From Bacteroidota bacterium (GTDB lineage: Bacteria; Bacteroidota; Bacteroidia; Bacteroidales; GCA-2748055): a stretch of 17,431 nucleotides of DNA. The notes below the pieces were generated by a model. That model was not told where the DNA came from. It made no database searches and saw only the letters and a program-made list of their open reading frames with translations. Location: positions 1 through 17,431 of the forward strand of contig JAAEOI010000428.1 of assembly GCA_024244665.1 (NCBI GenBank), in the 5' to 3' direction. Shown in pieces: positions 11,601 to 16,065 of the stretch. Numbering within the stretch: the first letter of the stretch is position 1; each line of letters starts with the position of its first letter. The position numbers were made by a program, and so were the translations under genes.

Positions 11601-13772
11601 GGCTGCGATATTAAAATCGGCCATTGAACCCTCGCAGGTAAAAACTGCTGTAGGTTGAAGGTCAATGCTTACATTTTCATACACTACCAATGTAACCAGG
11701 TCGCTTATTTCTGTTTCGCAGGTACCGCTTACTATACAGTGATAGCTACCGGCATCCAGGGCATCCACCGCAGTAAGGTTTAAGGTCGGGGAAGTTGCCC
11801 CAATAATGTCAGTATTGTTATGCTGCCATTGGTATAACGGGTTTGTACCTGTAACCGCTACACTAAGGGATGTGTTGCCGCCGGTACATACGCTTTTGTC
11901 ATTCGGTTGTGTGATGATATCAATCTCTTCATCCATGGTAAGTGTAACCGGGACAGAGATCTGGTCTCCACAGTCCCCGTTCACATAACAGGTGTAAACT
12001 GCCACATCAGCCAGGGATATATTTGAAATCACCAGGGTATTACTGGCTGAACCCATGATATTTCCAAGATCTGACATATCAATACCATTTCTTCTCCACC
12101 TGTATGAAAGTCCGGATCCGACAGCCTGCAAAGTGAAACTGATATTATTGCCTTCACAATCTGTCACACCTGTCGGTTGTGTTGTAATATCCACAGCTGG
12201 CAAAATCTGTAATGAAGCCGCATTACTGGTCAGGTCCGGGCCACATGAACTGGAAACAATACATTGATAATTTCCTGCATCAAGGGCATCAACAATATTC
12301 AGATTTAGAATACTGGAATTCGCCAGGAGAATATTCACTCCGTTATACTGCCACTGGTAGGCTAAATCAGCACCTGTAGCTGTAACAACAAAGCTTGCGT
12401 TATTGCCTGTACAGGCTATTATATCAGCCGGATGTGCGGTAATCACCGACAGGGGAATCACATTCACTGTCCCGATACCAGAACCCACATCGCTGCAACC
12501 ATTTGCATGGCTTACAGATGTAATGTTATAAACAGACGATACAGCAGGAGACACGGATATAGAATAAGGATTACCTGCATTTGTTATTGTACTGCTTGAG
12601 GTACCATCGGTATATGTGAAATCAAAGGGACCTGTTCCGGTGAAATTTACATCAAGTGTTGCAGGATCTCCGATGCAGACTGTTGGTGTACCTGAAATCG
12701 TTGCTGTGGGAAGCGCTAGTATATTTGTCTGCTCTGAAATTGAATTTGTACATGTGGTGGCACCATCTGTATAGGTATAGGTTACTGTATAAGGACTTCC
12801 TCCAACAGTTAGGCCCGAGGGATCGAAGGAGCCTGTTCCATTACCATTGTCAGTTATTCCGGGGCCAGAAAATGTACCCTGGGGAGCCTGGTTCCCAATA
12901 AGAGTTACCACTGCACCATTGATGCAATATCCGGCTGCAAGTCCTGTGAAACTGACAACAGGAGGAGCATCAACCTGAACTGATTCTATCAGGGTAGCAT
13001 CACATCCAAATCCATCGGTATAGATATACTCAATATCTCTTGTTGCTGCTCCGCTTATGGCCGGACTGAAGGTAGCTGATCCTCCTCCATGATCTGTCAA
13101 TCCCTGTACAACAGTGAATGTCCCACCTGCCGGACTATAGACGAAGTTAACATCTCCGTCACTATCACAATATTGATTTCCCAATCCTGTAAATGTGACA
13201 GGTGGGGGGCCTACCTCAAGGAGCTGTGTAACTGAAGTGTCTTCACAAAACCCTTCAACTGTCACATATTGTACTGCATGTGTACCAAATCCATAAACCC
13301 CTGGATCGAAATCAGTGATGTCTTTTACTCCGTTAACAATGTAATAGCTCCCTCCTCCTCCCGGCGAACCTTCAGAAAGAACATGGATGGCATCATATTC
13401 GCACATTGGGGCCAATGCTGCAAGCAGTGCCGCAGGTGGCGCATCATCAATTTTAGGTTTGAACTCCTTGCCATCATAAACGATATGCACATGGTCGATG
13501 TGGATGTCTGCCTTTGAGGGATCAAATATGGCTCGTGAAAAGCCGAAGTCGGGATCATCGGATATCTGGGTTACCCCGGTTGCGAGACCGCCAGCGTCTA
13601 CCACTGGGAATGTTCCATTTGTAGGAAATACTCCAAAGATGGTATCAACAGGAGAATTCCTGCAGTATGAATCTTCAACTCCAAAAACAACCTGTGAAAA
13701 TGCATTGTTAGACAAAAGCGTAAACAGAATTACCAATTGAATAATTATACTATACCTCACTTTTCTCGCCAT
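2646..13772 (-). CDS. Giant multidomain secreted adhesin-like protein with T9SS type B sorting domain
   Basis: One uninterrupted 3708-codon frame with an ATG at 13772. Architecture by residue: signal peptide ~1-27 (IIIQLVILFTLLSNNAFSQ); mixed N-terminal region 28-441, including two FTGL...YC domains and a PKD-like VCIGDPATLDV domain; 21 Ig-like domains 442-2301; one PKD-like domain ~2302-2390; 13 AGPDQ/GTGxWS repeats 2391-3438; two PKD domains ~3439-3609, each with WDFGDG; and a type B T9SS sorting domain 3612-3708 (NVFSPN at its start, YRLEVFNRHGVRMFES, GWDGYFDGK, GVYAFRISG). Established: such C-terminal domains direct export by the type IX system, and SprB-like proteins with them act as surface adhesins or in gliding. 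Inferred: this is a cell-surface or extracellular adhesin. I see no enzyme domain. The PorP/SprF-like gene follows 3 nt later. About 535 bp of non-coding DNA with two dyads precedes it. No frameshift was seen. The ligand is unknown. Confidence 0.95.
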   Translation of the reverse strand: MARKVRYSIIIQLVILFTLLSNNAFSQVVFGVEDSYCRNSPVDTIFGVFPTNGTFPVVDAGGLATGVTQISDDPDFGFSRAIFDPSKADIHIDHVHIVYDGKEFKPKIDDAPPAALLAALAPMCEYDAIHVLSEGSPGGGGSYYIVNGVKDITDFDPGVYGFGTHAVQYVTVEGFCEDTSVTQLLEVGPPPVTFTGLGNQYCDSDGDVNFVYSPAGGTFTVVQGLTDHGGGSATFSPAISGAATRDIEYIYTDGFGCDATLIESVQVDAPPVVSFTGLAAGYCINGAVVTLIGNQAPQGTFSGPGITDNGNGTGSFDPSGLTVGGSPYTVTYTYTDGATTCTNSISEQTNILALPTATISGTPTVCIGDPATLDVNFTGTGPFDFTYTDGTSSSTITNAGNPYSISVSPAVSSVYNITSVSHANGCSDVGSGIGTVNVIPLSVITAHPADIIACTGNNASFVVTATGADLAYQWQYNGVNILLANSSILNLNIVDALDAGNYQCIVSSSCGPDLTSNAASLQILPAVDITTQPTGVTDCEGNNISFTLQAVGSGLSYRWRRNGIDMSDLGNIMGSASNTLVISNISLADVAVYTCYVNGDCGDQISVPVTLTMDEEIDIITQPNDKSVCTGGNTSLSVAVTGTNPLYQWQHNNTDIIGATSPTLNLTAVDALDAGSYHCIVSGTCETEISDLVTLVVYENVSIDLQPTAVFTCEGSMADFNIAASGSITGYQWRQGGTDLVNGGDVSGANSPNLSIINLNPADAGGYSCVVSGECGTQTSITAGLVVDEAVVITSNPVDQEFCETDDVIFTTVVTGTNLLYQWYKDGGLLAGEIGSTLVITGTMAADVGSYHCEILNSCGSQTSGNANLSLNDPTLIVTEPSGDIVCEGDNANMTVDVTGSNISYAWIHNGIAINDVGGYSGTGTGSLFINNVDVTHGGVYICEVSGSCGDLNSAPAVLTVNENITVTSQPLSKSICPGNSTSFSIAVTGTNPVYQWQHNNTDIVGATSPTLNLLAVDALDAGIYHCIITGTCETEVSDQVTLEVYENVSINLQPTAVFTCEGSTADFNTAASGSITGYQWRLGGTDLVNGGDVSGANSPNLSIINLDPADAGGYTCVVSGECGSQISNTAGLVVDEAIVITSNPVDQDFCETDDVIFTTVVTGTNLLYQWYKDGGLMAGENGNSLVITGAMAADAGSYFCEVSNSCATQTSSITVLSLNDPTLIITDPLDDIVCEGDNANMTVDVTGSNITYAWTHNGIALNDVGVYSGTQTSSLLISNLDVSHGGVYVCEVSGSCGDLNSAPAVLTVNENIIVTSQPANQTVCPGTNVQLEVNATGTNLSYQWQLDGVDIPFAANNSAINNTLLIPGASGADEGIYRCRVSGDCGTTLSNAASLTLTEVASIVSHPSNQQICEGNNVSLSVAATGTLLSFQWKKNGVDLVNDGRITGVNSSTLNINNLTEGDQAAYSCQVSNSCGFENTIPASLVVDELVLITTQPVVFNAVETGNASFSVSATGDILSYQWYKVSDGLTVVDGGVYGGATSPILTLTNLDPSHADSYYCVITGICSTVTSEPGLLNVSLLTLISVHPADPGDKCVGESASFNVVAAGTNLAYTWRKNGVDLVDDLRITGSATASLNIDNLQVSDLGSFSCLVTGDEGPENSLPATLTVNELTDVILQPLDGTQCEGDDAVFVIEAAGNITAYQWQMDGVNLVDDGRITGALTASLSITNLSVTDEGIYTCIVTGLCANDISNPATLMVDENTAITSQPTSLSGCTGTAATFSITADGGGISYQWKKGGANLVNDGRISGVNTSDLTISNIMVSDGAAYSCEVSGPCGSDNSILATLSVSPETLISSQPSDKELCEGDDAIFMVEADGLALNYEWRLDGLALVDDGVHIVGSGTETLIVSDLVITDEGSYQCFVTGTCGDYLSNPANLIVNELVQILTHPIGDTRCFGQSISFSVLSGNLSNSFQWKKDGVKLTEGGKYSGVNTPNLSISDLSATEAGVFSCLVTGICDSLNSGLATLEVLPTTIVTMQPLHQNVDEGVPLTFTVEAVGDLLTYQWQKDGTIIPGATSDVYTIPAAATTDEGAYTCLVSGTCNATLSDPANLIVNELTLVITNPVSLTRCEGGVAVFEATASGENLSYEWRKDGVAIGDIGAKISGSGTPNLTISAVDLSDVASYTCVISGSGGVVSSGAANLIINPSTILVSQPPAIQTKCESENVFFAVDVSGDNLSYSWERDGGGLFDGGNIFGSGTGILTVSNVSTADAGVYRCVITGTCGDIITDPSTLTVNELPATPGAVTGDDIICQGVNLKAYEVPVIANAISYEWTLPFGATIENGAGTRFIVANYALDAVSGNITVRGRNSCGVGLESVPLAITVNPKPLADAGYDESVCSTGSTLNANNNPNGTWSLLSGFATFDDANLFNTGVTYLGKGDNVLMWTVTENNCTSTDTLTVTNNLVSLDAGPDQVLCGNSTTLNALVPEKGTGSWSVVSGAGGASIANPANPNSDVNYIQQGANYFVWTVNYNGCNSRDTLIITNDDPSNAYAGKDTILLTDTYTLEGNTPVIGTGTWSLVTGSGSITNPSSPTSIVTNLGIGENIFKWVITNNSCYFEDEVKVLNYSPSIIDAGPDQTLCSDYATLSGSQPNYGSGQWTIVQGSGSFVDASDYMTEVINMGQGDNVFKWTIYEYEVQSDEVTITNDSPIDANAGIDQRLCDEVTSLSGNEPLVGTGQWFIMGGSADIADVNSYNTSVSKLSLGTNTFRWIITNGICSSSDDLFIVNDMPTTADAGVDQLTCEDSITLFPNTPSIGTGEWSLLSGSATFSGNKANNLAKDDNYFKWTISNNGCFSTDTVMITSHKPTQAVAMSSKSLCVDDMFLPGNAPLYGTGEWSILSGSATLTDPTDANTLADNLQPGLNTLRWTITYEECTLSSEIDLSYDLIIADAGADQSICDDVALMLASNAGVGVGQWSIAGGTGSANFSDANNPNTEVNGLDRGDNLLRWTINNENCVSYDEVIISNNMPSIAHAGADRSVCGEDFYLNANNPTVGTGEWSVLSGAANIESPDQYNSDVTNLSLGHNTLRWTIRNGACTSLDEINIINDLPTNINAGPDQYLCSDSTELYSSDPVGGYGRWSISKGSASFENNTLFNTDVSNLEQGENNLVWTVTIAGCSNSDTILIVNNLPSIPSAGPDQDVCANETFMGANAPQLGAGHWSIVSGSATFEDPNDPYTQITDIGIGNNLISWTTTNGSCRISDEVTIINSLPTTAYAGEDRAICNTTANLLANPPVTGTGIWKVVSGFGIIDDAYDYNTQISVLGFGKNTLRWTTTNGRCTSTDDVVITNNLAEVYAGLDEVIYQSTVQLVGNKPMAGQGQWQLVAGTGNIQNPDNFETSVFDLGEGANTFHWTIDNDGCIATDDAIITYYVLPEVDFLPSPQQGCPPLLVDFINSSVGGFPYSWDFGDGIVSSESNPMHTYNTPGTYNVRLSGTGPDGIFIVKDTMVIVHEQPVSEFEVTPGIVYISDPPNKFDEPINCYNLTSEYDSLVWDFGDGQVSNEINPTHHYLETGVYDVTLHVYTGFQCYDSETILEAVTVKQKGSIQCPNVFSPNLGGETGGTVIDNDYSNDVFHCYAEGLLEYRLEVFNRHGVRMFESEDINVGWDGYFDGKLASEGVYAFRISGTYNNGEKFSQVGSVMIIFNE
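2649..2939 (-). other. T9SS type B C-terminal sorting domain (CHU_C-like)
   Basis: Residues 3612-3708 of the giant protein form the gliding motility-associated C-terminal domain. It opens NVFSPN and contains NDVFHCYAEGLLEYRLEVFN, RHGVRMFES, GWDGYFDGKLASEGVYAFRI and the final SQVGSVMIIFNE. The family is known to be needed for export and is often, though not always, paired with a PorP/SprF protein such as the one encoded next door. The variable loop here has GGETGGTVIDNDYSN in place of the common NGDGxND motif. Confidence 0.92.
3459..6602 (-). repeat. Array of 13 AGPDQ/GTGxWS repeats inside the giant protein
   Basis: Residues 2391-3438 form 13 units of about 76-83 residues. Consensus: xADAGPDQxxC, LxxNxPxxGTGxWSxxSGxAxFxD, a T or S before V in a TxVxxLxxG motif, NxxxWTIxNxxCxSxDxVxIxNxxP. 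This unit is frequent in large Bacteroidota surface proteins and probably folds as a beta-sandwich, but I cannot name an official family with certainty. Ten units have two cysteines, one near the start and one near the end. Unit 3 lacks the first, unit 4 lacks the second, and unit 13 lacks the first. Confidence 0.85.
6870..12449 (-). repeat. Array of 21 Ig-like domains inside the giant protein
   Basis: Residues 442-2301 divide cleanly into 21 domains of about 84-92 residues with no spacers. The consensus is a QP or HP opening, then xCEGxxxxFxVxAxG, YQWxxNGxxL, LxIxNLxxxDAGxYxCxVxGxCG and a closing ALxVNEx. W in the YQW motif and the YxC motif mark strands C and F of an Ig fold (I-set-like). 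Seventeen domains have three cysteines: before strand B, in strand F (YxC), and 6 residues later (GxCG). Domains 13 and 19 lack the first, and domains 14 and 20 lack the third. The position where classical Ig domains have the strand B cysteine is usually Val or Ile here. Domain lengths alternate 84/90 in the duplicated section. Confidence 0.9.
9837..11924 (-). repeat. Tandem 1044-bp duplication covering four Ig domains
   Basis: Ig domains 3-6 (11924-10881) and 7-10 (10880-9837) correspond one to one: 3 with 7, 4 with 8, 5 with 9, 6 with 10. Matching landmarks are exactly 1044 bp apart, for example the strings cattgatacagtaggtttgt at 10261 and 11305, and ggttgtg at 10861 and 11905. The frame is preserved (348 codons, domain lengths 84+90+84+90). 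By eye, DNA identity is roughly 95% in parts of the domain 4/8 segment and about 85% in the domain 3/7 segment. The first codons of domain 11 also resemble the start of domain 7 with the same spacing, suggesting the crossover lay at the QP boundary between domains. Such blocks can change copy number by recombination. Confidence 0.92.
13692..13772 (-). other. Signal peptide of the giant protein
   Basis: Residues 1-27 show a basic start (MARKVRYS), a hydrophobic core (IIIQLVILFTLL) and a small-residue end NNAFSQ before VVFGVEDSYC. This is a normal Sec signal peptide, as required for proteins that later cross the outer membrane by the T9SS. The cleavage site after Ser26 or Gln27 is a judgement by eye. 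Confidence 0.85.
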
Positions 13773-13976
13773 AATGATTATATGTACTCCAATTCTATTT
13801 GGCTGATATCAAGCATATTAAGAAATTAATAAGATTCAGATTTTTCAATTGGGCTGGAAGTAGTCCAACTCCTTCTAAAAAAATATGATCTCTACAATAC
13901 TGAATAAGGTTAAAAGTATTGCAGACCGGAAGAAAAGAAAACAGTGGTGTTACGTGAAAATGAAATTATATCCCCG

Positions 13977-13995
13977 GTTTTTATACTGTAAAAAC
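13977..13995. promoter_or_regulatory. Inverted repeat upstream of the giant gene (possible operator)
   Basis: Two perfect 7-bp arms, GTTTTTA and TAAAAAC, are separated by 5 nt, about 205 nt before the giant gene's ATG. A T- or A-run within the arms, but no T-tract after the stem, argues against a simple terminator. A protein-binding dyad is possible but unproven. Confidence 0.35.
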
Positions 13996-14007
13996 ACTTG
14001 AGATAAT

Positions 14008-14023
14008 CAGGTAAAAATACCTG
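14008..14023. promoter_or_regulatory. Second inverted repeat upstream of the giant gene
   Basis: Perfect 6-bp arms, CAGGTA and TACCTG, around a 4-nt AAAA centre, 13 nt from the first dyad. The two dyads differ in sequence, so they are not two copies of one operator. Function unknown. Confidence 0.35.
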
Positions 14024-14130
14024 TAAGGAGGGCAATCAGATCGGTGAAAAAAGTAAAAATCGGACCCGGGCATACACAACAAAGAAGTAATATCTATGGC
14101 TTCTGCTTAGATGATTGTATCCCTATCCGA

Positions 14131-14154
14131 ATCACCAATGGTGACCCTGGTGAT
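14131..14154. terminator. Hairpin followed by a T-run on the plus strand (weak terminator candidate)
   Basis: Arms ATCACCA (14131-14137) and TGGTGAT (14148-14154) pair perfectly over a 10-nt loop, and TTTTCT follows on the plus strand. No plus-strand gene ends here, so if it is a terminator it would stop stray rightward transcription. A competing stem CACC/GGTG can form inside it. On the minus strand it is only a hairpin without a T-tract. Confidence 0.25.
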
Positions 14155-14307
14155 TTTTCTTAGCCTTCTCAAGTATTTGATGTGATGCATCATTTAACCT
14201 GATAAGCGATCAGGGCAATGCCATCCCAGTGATAGAGAATCCCGTTATTAAGCGTAAGTTGCGGCATTAATACCCTAATAGCCATGTGTATTACCAGGTA
14301 TTTGCAC

Positions 14308-14625
14308 TCAATCCTTTTTAGTATTAAAACCAAAGTAAGCGTAAGCCGCACCGATCGCCAATCCTAACCAGGCTTGTCCAAGTTCATTGATGGTACTGCT
14401 TGCGGCCGGGAATTTATATACTCCATAATAGACCAAAAAACAACCCAAAATAAACCAGACTACGACATAGACAATAGTAATTATTGTCATCAAAGTACTA
14501 CCGAAATCCTTACTTAATTCTTGAACTAAACCTGTAGGGGCTCCTCCAGATTTTGAGATTCCAAGTGTCGAGATAACAATTGCCGAAATTAAGCCTCCGA
14601 TGATCTCTTTAATCTTTTGGTTCAT
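14308..14625 (-). CDS. Small membrane protein of unknown function
   Basis: This 105-residue protein starts at ATG 14625 (MNQKIKEIIGG). The frame can be read from a TTG nine nucleotides earlier, but ATG is preferred. Three hydrophobic stretches are visible: near residues 8-24 (IIGGLISAIVISTLGI), ~44-71 (a long one, LMTIITIVYVVVWFILGCFL plus VYYGVYKF) and ~80-98 (GQAWLGLAIGAAYAYFGF). Between the first two is a polar SKSGGAPTGLVQELSKDFGS segment, and the tail is NTKKD. I do not recognise the family. Size and topology would fit a holin-like protein, a small channel or a membrane-anchored partner of another protein, but nothing specific supports any of these. It is flanked by non-coding DNA on both sides (535 and ~210 bp), so it is probably monocistronic. 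A TTTG at 14695-14692 with TA nearby is an off-spaced near match to a Bacteroidota -7 box. Confidence 0.6.
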   Translation of the reverse strand: MNQKIKEIIGGLISAIVISTLGISKSGGAPTGLVQELSKDFGSTLMTIITIVYVVVWFILGCFLVYYGVYKFPAASSTINELGQAWLGLAIGAAYAYFGFNTKKD

Positions 14626-14837
14626 AATAGTCAACTTTAATGTTTAGTTAAATGATTCAAACCCTTTATAATTGAATAGGGTGTGAAGCAACAAACTATA
14701 TACTTCGATACGTTTTGCGTTGATTTAGTGTAAAGCGAGTTAAGTTAATTCAAATACTAAACCAAATCAAGTAGATAGCATCTTGCTCAAGCCTGATGAT
14801 TGCAGATAGACCATGCACGATCATCGAAACAGGAGTT

Positions 14838-15131
14838 TCAAAAAAGATTGGTGAGCTGGATTTTGTATAGGTAGCCTGATAAATATCCAATGCCTCTTTG
14901 ATTGGTTGCATCTACCTCAATGGTGTATTTCCCACTCACAAGTCGATACTTTTCTTCAAGACGTCCAATAAGCTCCCACAATTTTTCAATTTTTTTGGTG
15001 GTGCCTTTTTTATCCAAGCCGTTTGAGAGACTTATGAGTTCCTCTTCAAACCAGGAGGCTTGGGCCAACTTGTACTGGAAAAATATCTTTCCGCTCTTTG
15101 AGTTTTTCTTCTTTACTTGCCATATGAACAT
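14838..15131 (-). pseudogene. IS1634-like transposase fragment with internal deletion
   Basis: A 97-codon frame starts at ATG 15131 with MFIWQVKKKNSKSGKIFFQY, close to the usual start of IS1634-type transposases in Bacteroidota (MFIRxVKKKN...GKxFFQYxLVQS). After about 29 residues it jumps to LDKKGTTKKIEKLWELIGRL plus EEKYRLVSGKYTIEV, which resembles a segment from deep inside the same transposases (KKxGxKKxxKVxERIGRxKEKYxxVxxxYDIxV). A large in-frame deletion would explain this. The catalytic region after it is gone and the last residues (GYLSGYLYKIQLTNLF) look like out-of-context sequence. The fragment is about a fifth of normal length and cannot transpose. Family assignment is by remembered motif and is moderate. 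It could still be expressed as a short protein, which I consider unlikely. Confidence 0.55.
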
Positions 15132-15720
15132 GAATGCGAGAGAAGCAGAAACATCGCACTATACAGGCATCATACATCACTACAATCGACTCAGGCGCTT
15201 TACAGCCCAATAAAATCATTCGAAATAGCTGAAAATGGTGAGTTTTTCCCCTATTTAGAATACCTCTGAGCTTGTATTATCAGCCGAAAAGCTTCAAGAG
15301 CTCGGCATCGGTGATGCAACGTGTACATTAACCAGGACCTATGCTACAAACGATCTTGATGATAGCACACCAGAAGGGGGTCGACTTGAGACTGTTTACG
15401 AAACAACTCAACATTAATGTGAAGTTTACCGCCCAGCCCGGTTTCAATGATCCGTCTAAGTGTAGAAATCCTTACATCACTTGAAGCTCTTTGAATTGGT
15501 ACGAATGGACTGGTACGACTACGGGGCACGGTTCTATGATCCATTCAAGTAGTTTTATCAATTCATCGAGATTTTGGAATGGATGTTAAAACAGGTAGTT
15601 GTACCACGTGGATAGTGATATCTGCAGGATATAGTTTCGTCGGGTATAATGAGCAATAGAAGAAAGGGCCAGTGATACTTTAAGGAAAGCTCTTATCAGA
15701 GTATCTGATTCATACCGGAA
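15132..15720. other. 589-bp region of degraded sequence with an Rhs-core trace
   Basis: No intact gene is visible. It contains a short plus-strand Rhs-core remnant (15478-15552) and part of a hairpin at 15703-15726. A minus-strand open stretch around 15344-15544 (…GLGGKLHINVELFRKQSQVD…) overlaps the Rhs trace and has no match I can name. The rest is stop-rich in all frames. It is best read as decayed mobile or Rhs DNA. Confidence 0.55.
15478..15552 (+). pseudogene. Rhs/YD-repeat core-domain remnant
   Basis: The plus-strand frame reads KLFELVRMDWYDYGARFYDP, then FK and a stop at 15550-15552. WYDYGARFYDP is the hallmark of the Rhs repeat-associated core domain, where it is normally followed by an xxGRW motif and then a variable toxin tip. 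Here the frame stops three codons after DP. Upstream YD repeats are absent, and the residues before the hallmark (normally KELxDELGLN) are only partly recognisable. This is therefore a small relic of a polymorphic-toxin or wall-associated Rhs gene, and the only plus-strand coding trace in the window. Confidence 0.68.
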
Positions 15721-15726
15721 TCAGAT
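15703..15726. terminator. Hairpin overlapping the LytTR stop codon
   Basis: Perfect 9-bp arms, ATCTGATTC (15703-15711) and GAATCAGAT (15718-15726), surround a 6-nt loop. The right arm contains the LytTR stop (15721-15723). The position suits a terminator or 3'-end structure for that gene, but no T-run follows in the minus direction. It could also be the end of a lost element. Confidence 0.4.
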
Positions 15727-16065
15727 TGTCTGCACCAACTCATTGATCTTTTTTTGAAAATCCTGTTTTCTCCTTTTGGCAAGCTGAATCTTCAGTCCAT
15801 TGACAAGTGTAATTGGAGTTTCGTTGTTGTTGTGGTAATGGGTGATGTGATTGAGGTTAATCAGGTAGGATTTGTGGGTACGGAAGAAATCCTTGCCGGG
15901 CAGGCTGCTTTCGATCTCTTTGAGGACGCGGGTGAGCATGAACTCCTTTCCGCTTATTGTCAGAATCTTTGTGTACCTGCCACGTGCAGTACAGCAAAGA
16001 ATATCTTCCATTCTCAGGAACTCTATTCCCCGCGAGGTTTTAATGGCAATTTTCGATGAATCCAT
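15721..16065 (-). CDS. Free-standing LytTR DNA-binding domain protein (possibly truncated regulator)
   Basis: The product is 114 residues from ATG 16065; an in-frame GTG at 16071 is an alternative start. Nearly the whole protein is one LytTR domain: KIAIKTSRGIEFLRMEDILC at the start, then ARGRYTKILTISGKEFMLTR, LKEIESSLPG, FFRTHKSYLINLNHI and LVNGLKIQLAKRRKQDF. These are the usual conserved blocks, including the FFRxHKSYLINLxHI motif, and the domain appears complete. LytTR domains bind promoter DNA and usually sit behind a response-regulator receiver domain. None is encoded upstream: the frame is closed by a TGA about 70 nt before the ATG. It is either a natural single-domain regulator or the surviving C-terminal half of a LytR/AlgR-type regulator. 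The decayed surroundings favour the second reading, though the domain has stayed intact. Confidence 0.75.
   Translation of the reverse strand: MDSSKIAIKTSRGIEFLRMEDILCCTARGRYTKILTISGKEFMLTRVLKEIESSLPGKDFFRTHKSYLINLNHITHYHNNNETPITLVNGLKIQLAKRRKQDFQKKINELVQTI

Larger units (their letters stand above)
13773..14307. other. 535-bp non-coding region upstream of the giant gene
   Basis: No convincing gene lies here. It should hold the giant gene's promoter and 5' leader on the minus strand, and the 3' end of the small membrane-protein transcript. I searched for the Bacteroidota -7 motif TAnnTTTG reading toward 13772 and found no exact match, so no promoter is marked. Two perfect inverted repeats (13977-13995 and 14008-14023) lie 13 nt apart, and a third hairpin is at 14131-14154. 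A 31-codon open stretch at 14285-14190 (minus) has no recognisable product. Confidence 0.6.

Noticed and set aside
3459..12449. Regular spacing of ~240-270 bp that might suggest a DNA-level repeat array such as CRISPR or satellite DNA
   Set aside because: The periodicity is that of protein domains. Copies are conserved at residue level and diverged in DNA, except for the 1044-bp duplication.
14190..14285. 31-codon minus-strand frame (MAIRVLMPQLTLNNGILYHW...)
   Set aside because: Short, no known motif, no supporting start signal; its frame runs back in a different phase into the 3' end of the small membrane-protein gene. Could be chance or a relic.
13773..14307. Promoter for the giant gene with the Bacteroidota TAnnTTTG box
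   Set aside because: No exact match was found in the right orientation, so no promoter is annotated.
14308..14634. Start of the small membrane protein at 14634
   Set aside because: That codon is TTG. An ATG nine nucleotides downstream (14625) gives a better start without losing any hydrophobic segment.
14902..15213. 103-codon plus-strand frame opposite the IS1634-like fragment
   Set aside because: Antisense to a recognisable transposase fragment and without any motif of its own.
15344..15544. 66-codon minus-strand frame containing GLGGKLHINVELFRKQSQVD
   Set aside because: It overlaps the Rhs core trace on the other strand, which has a real hallmark. I cannot match the minus-strand peptide to a family.
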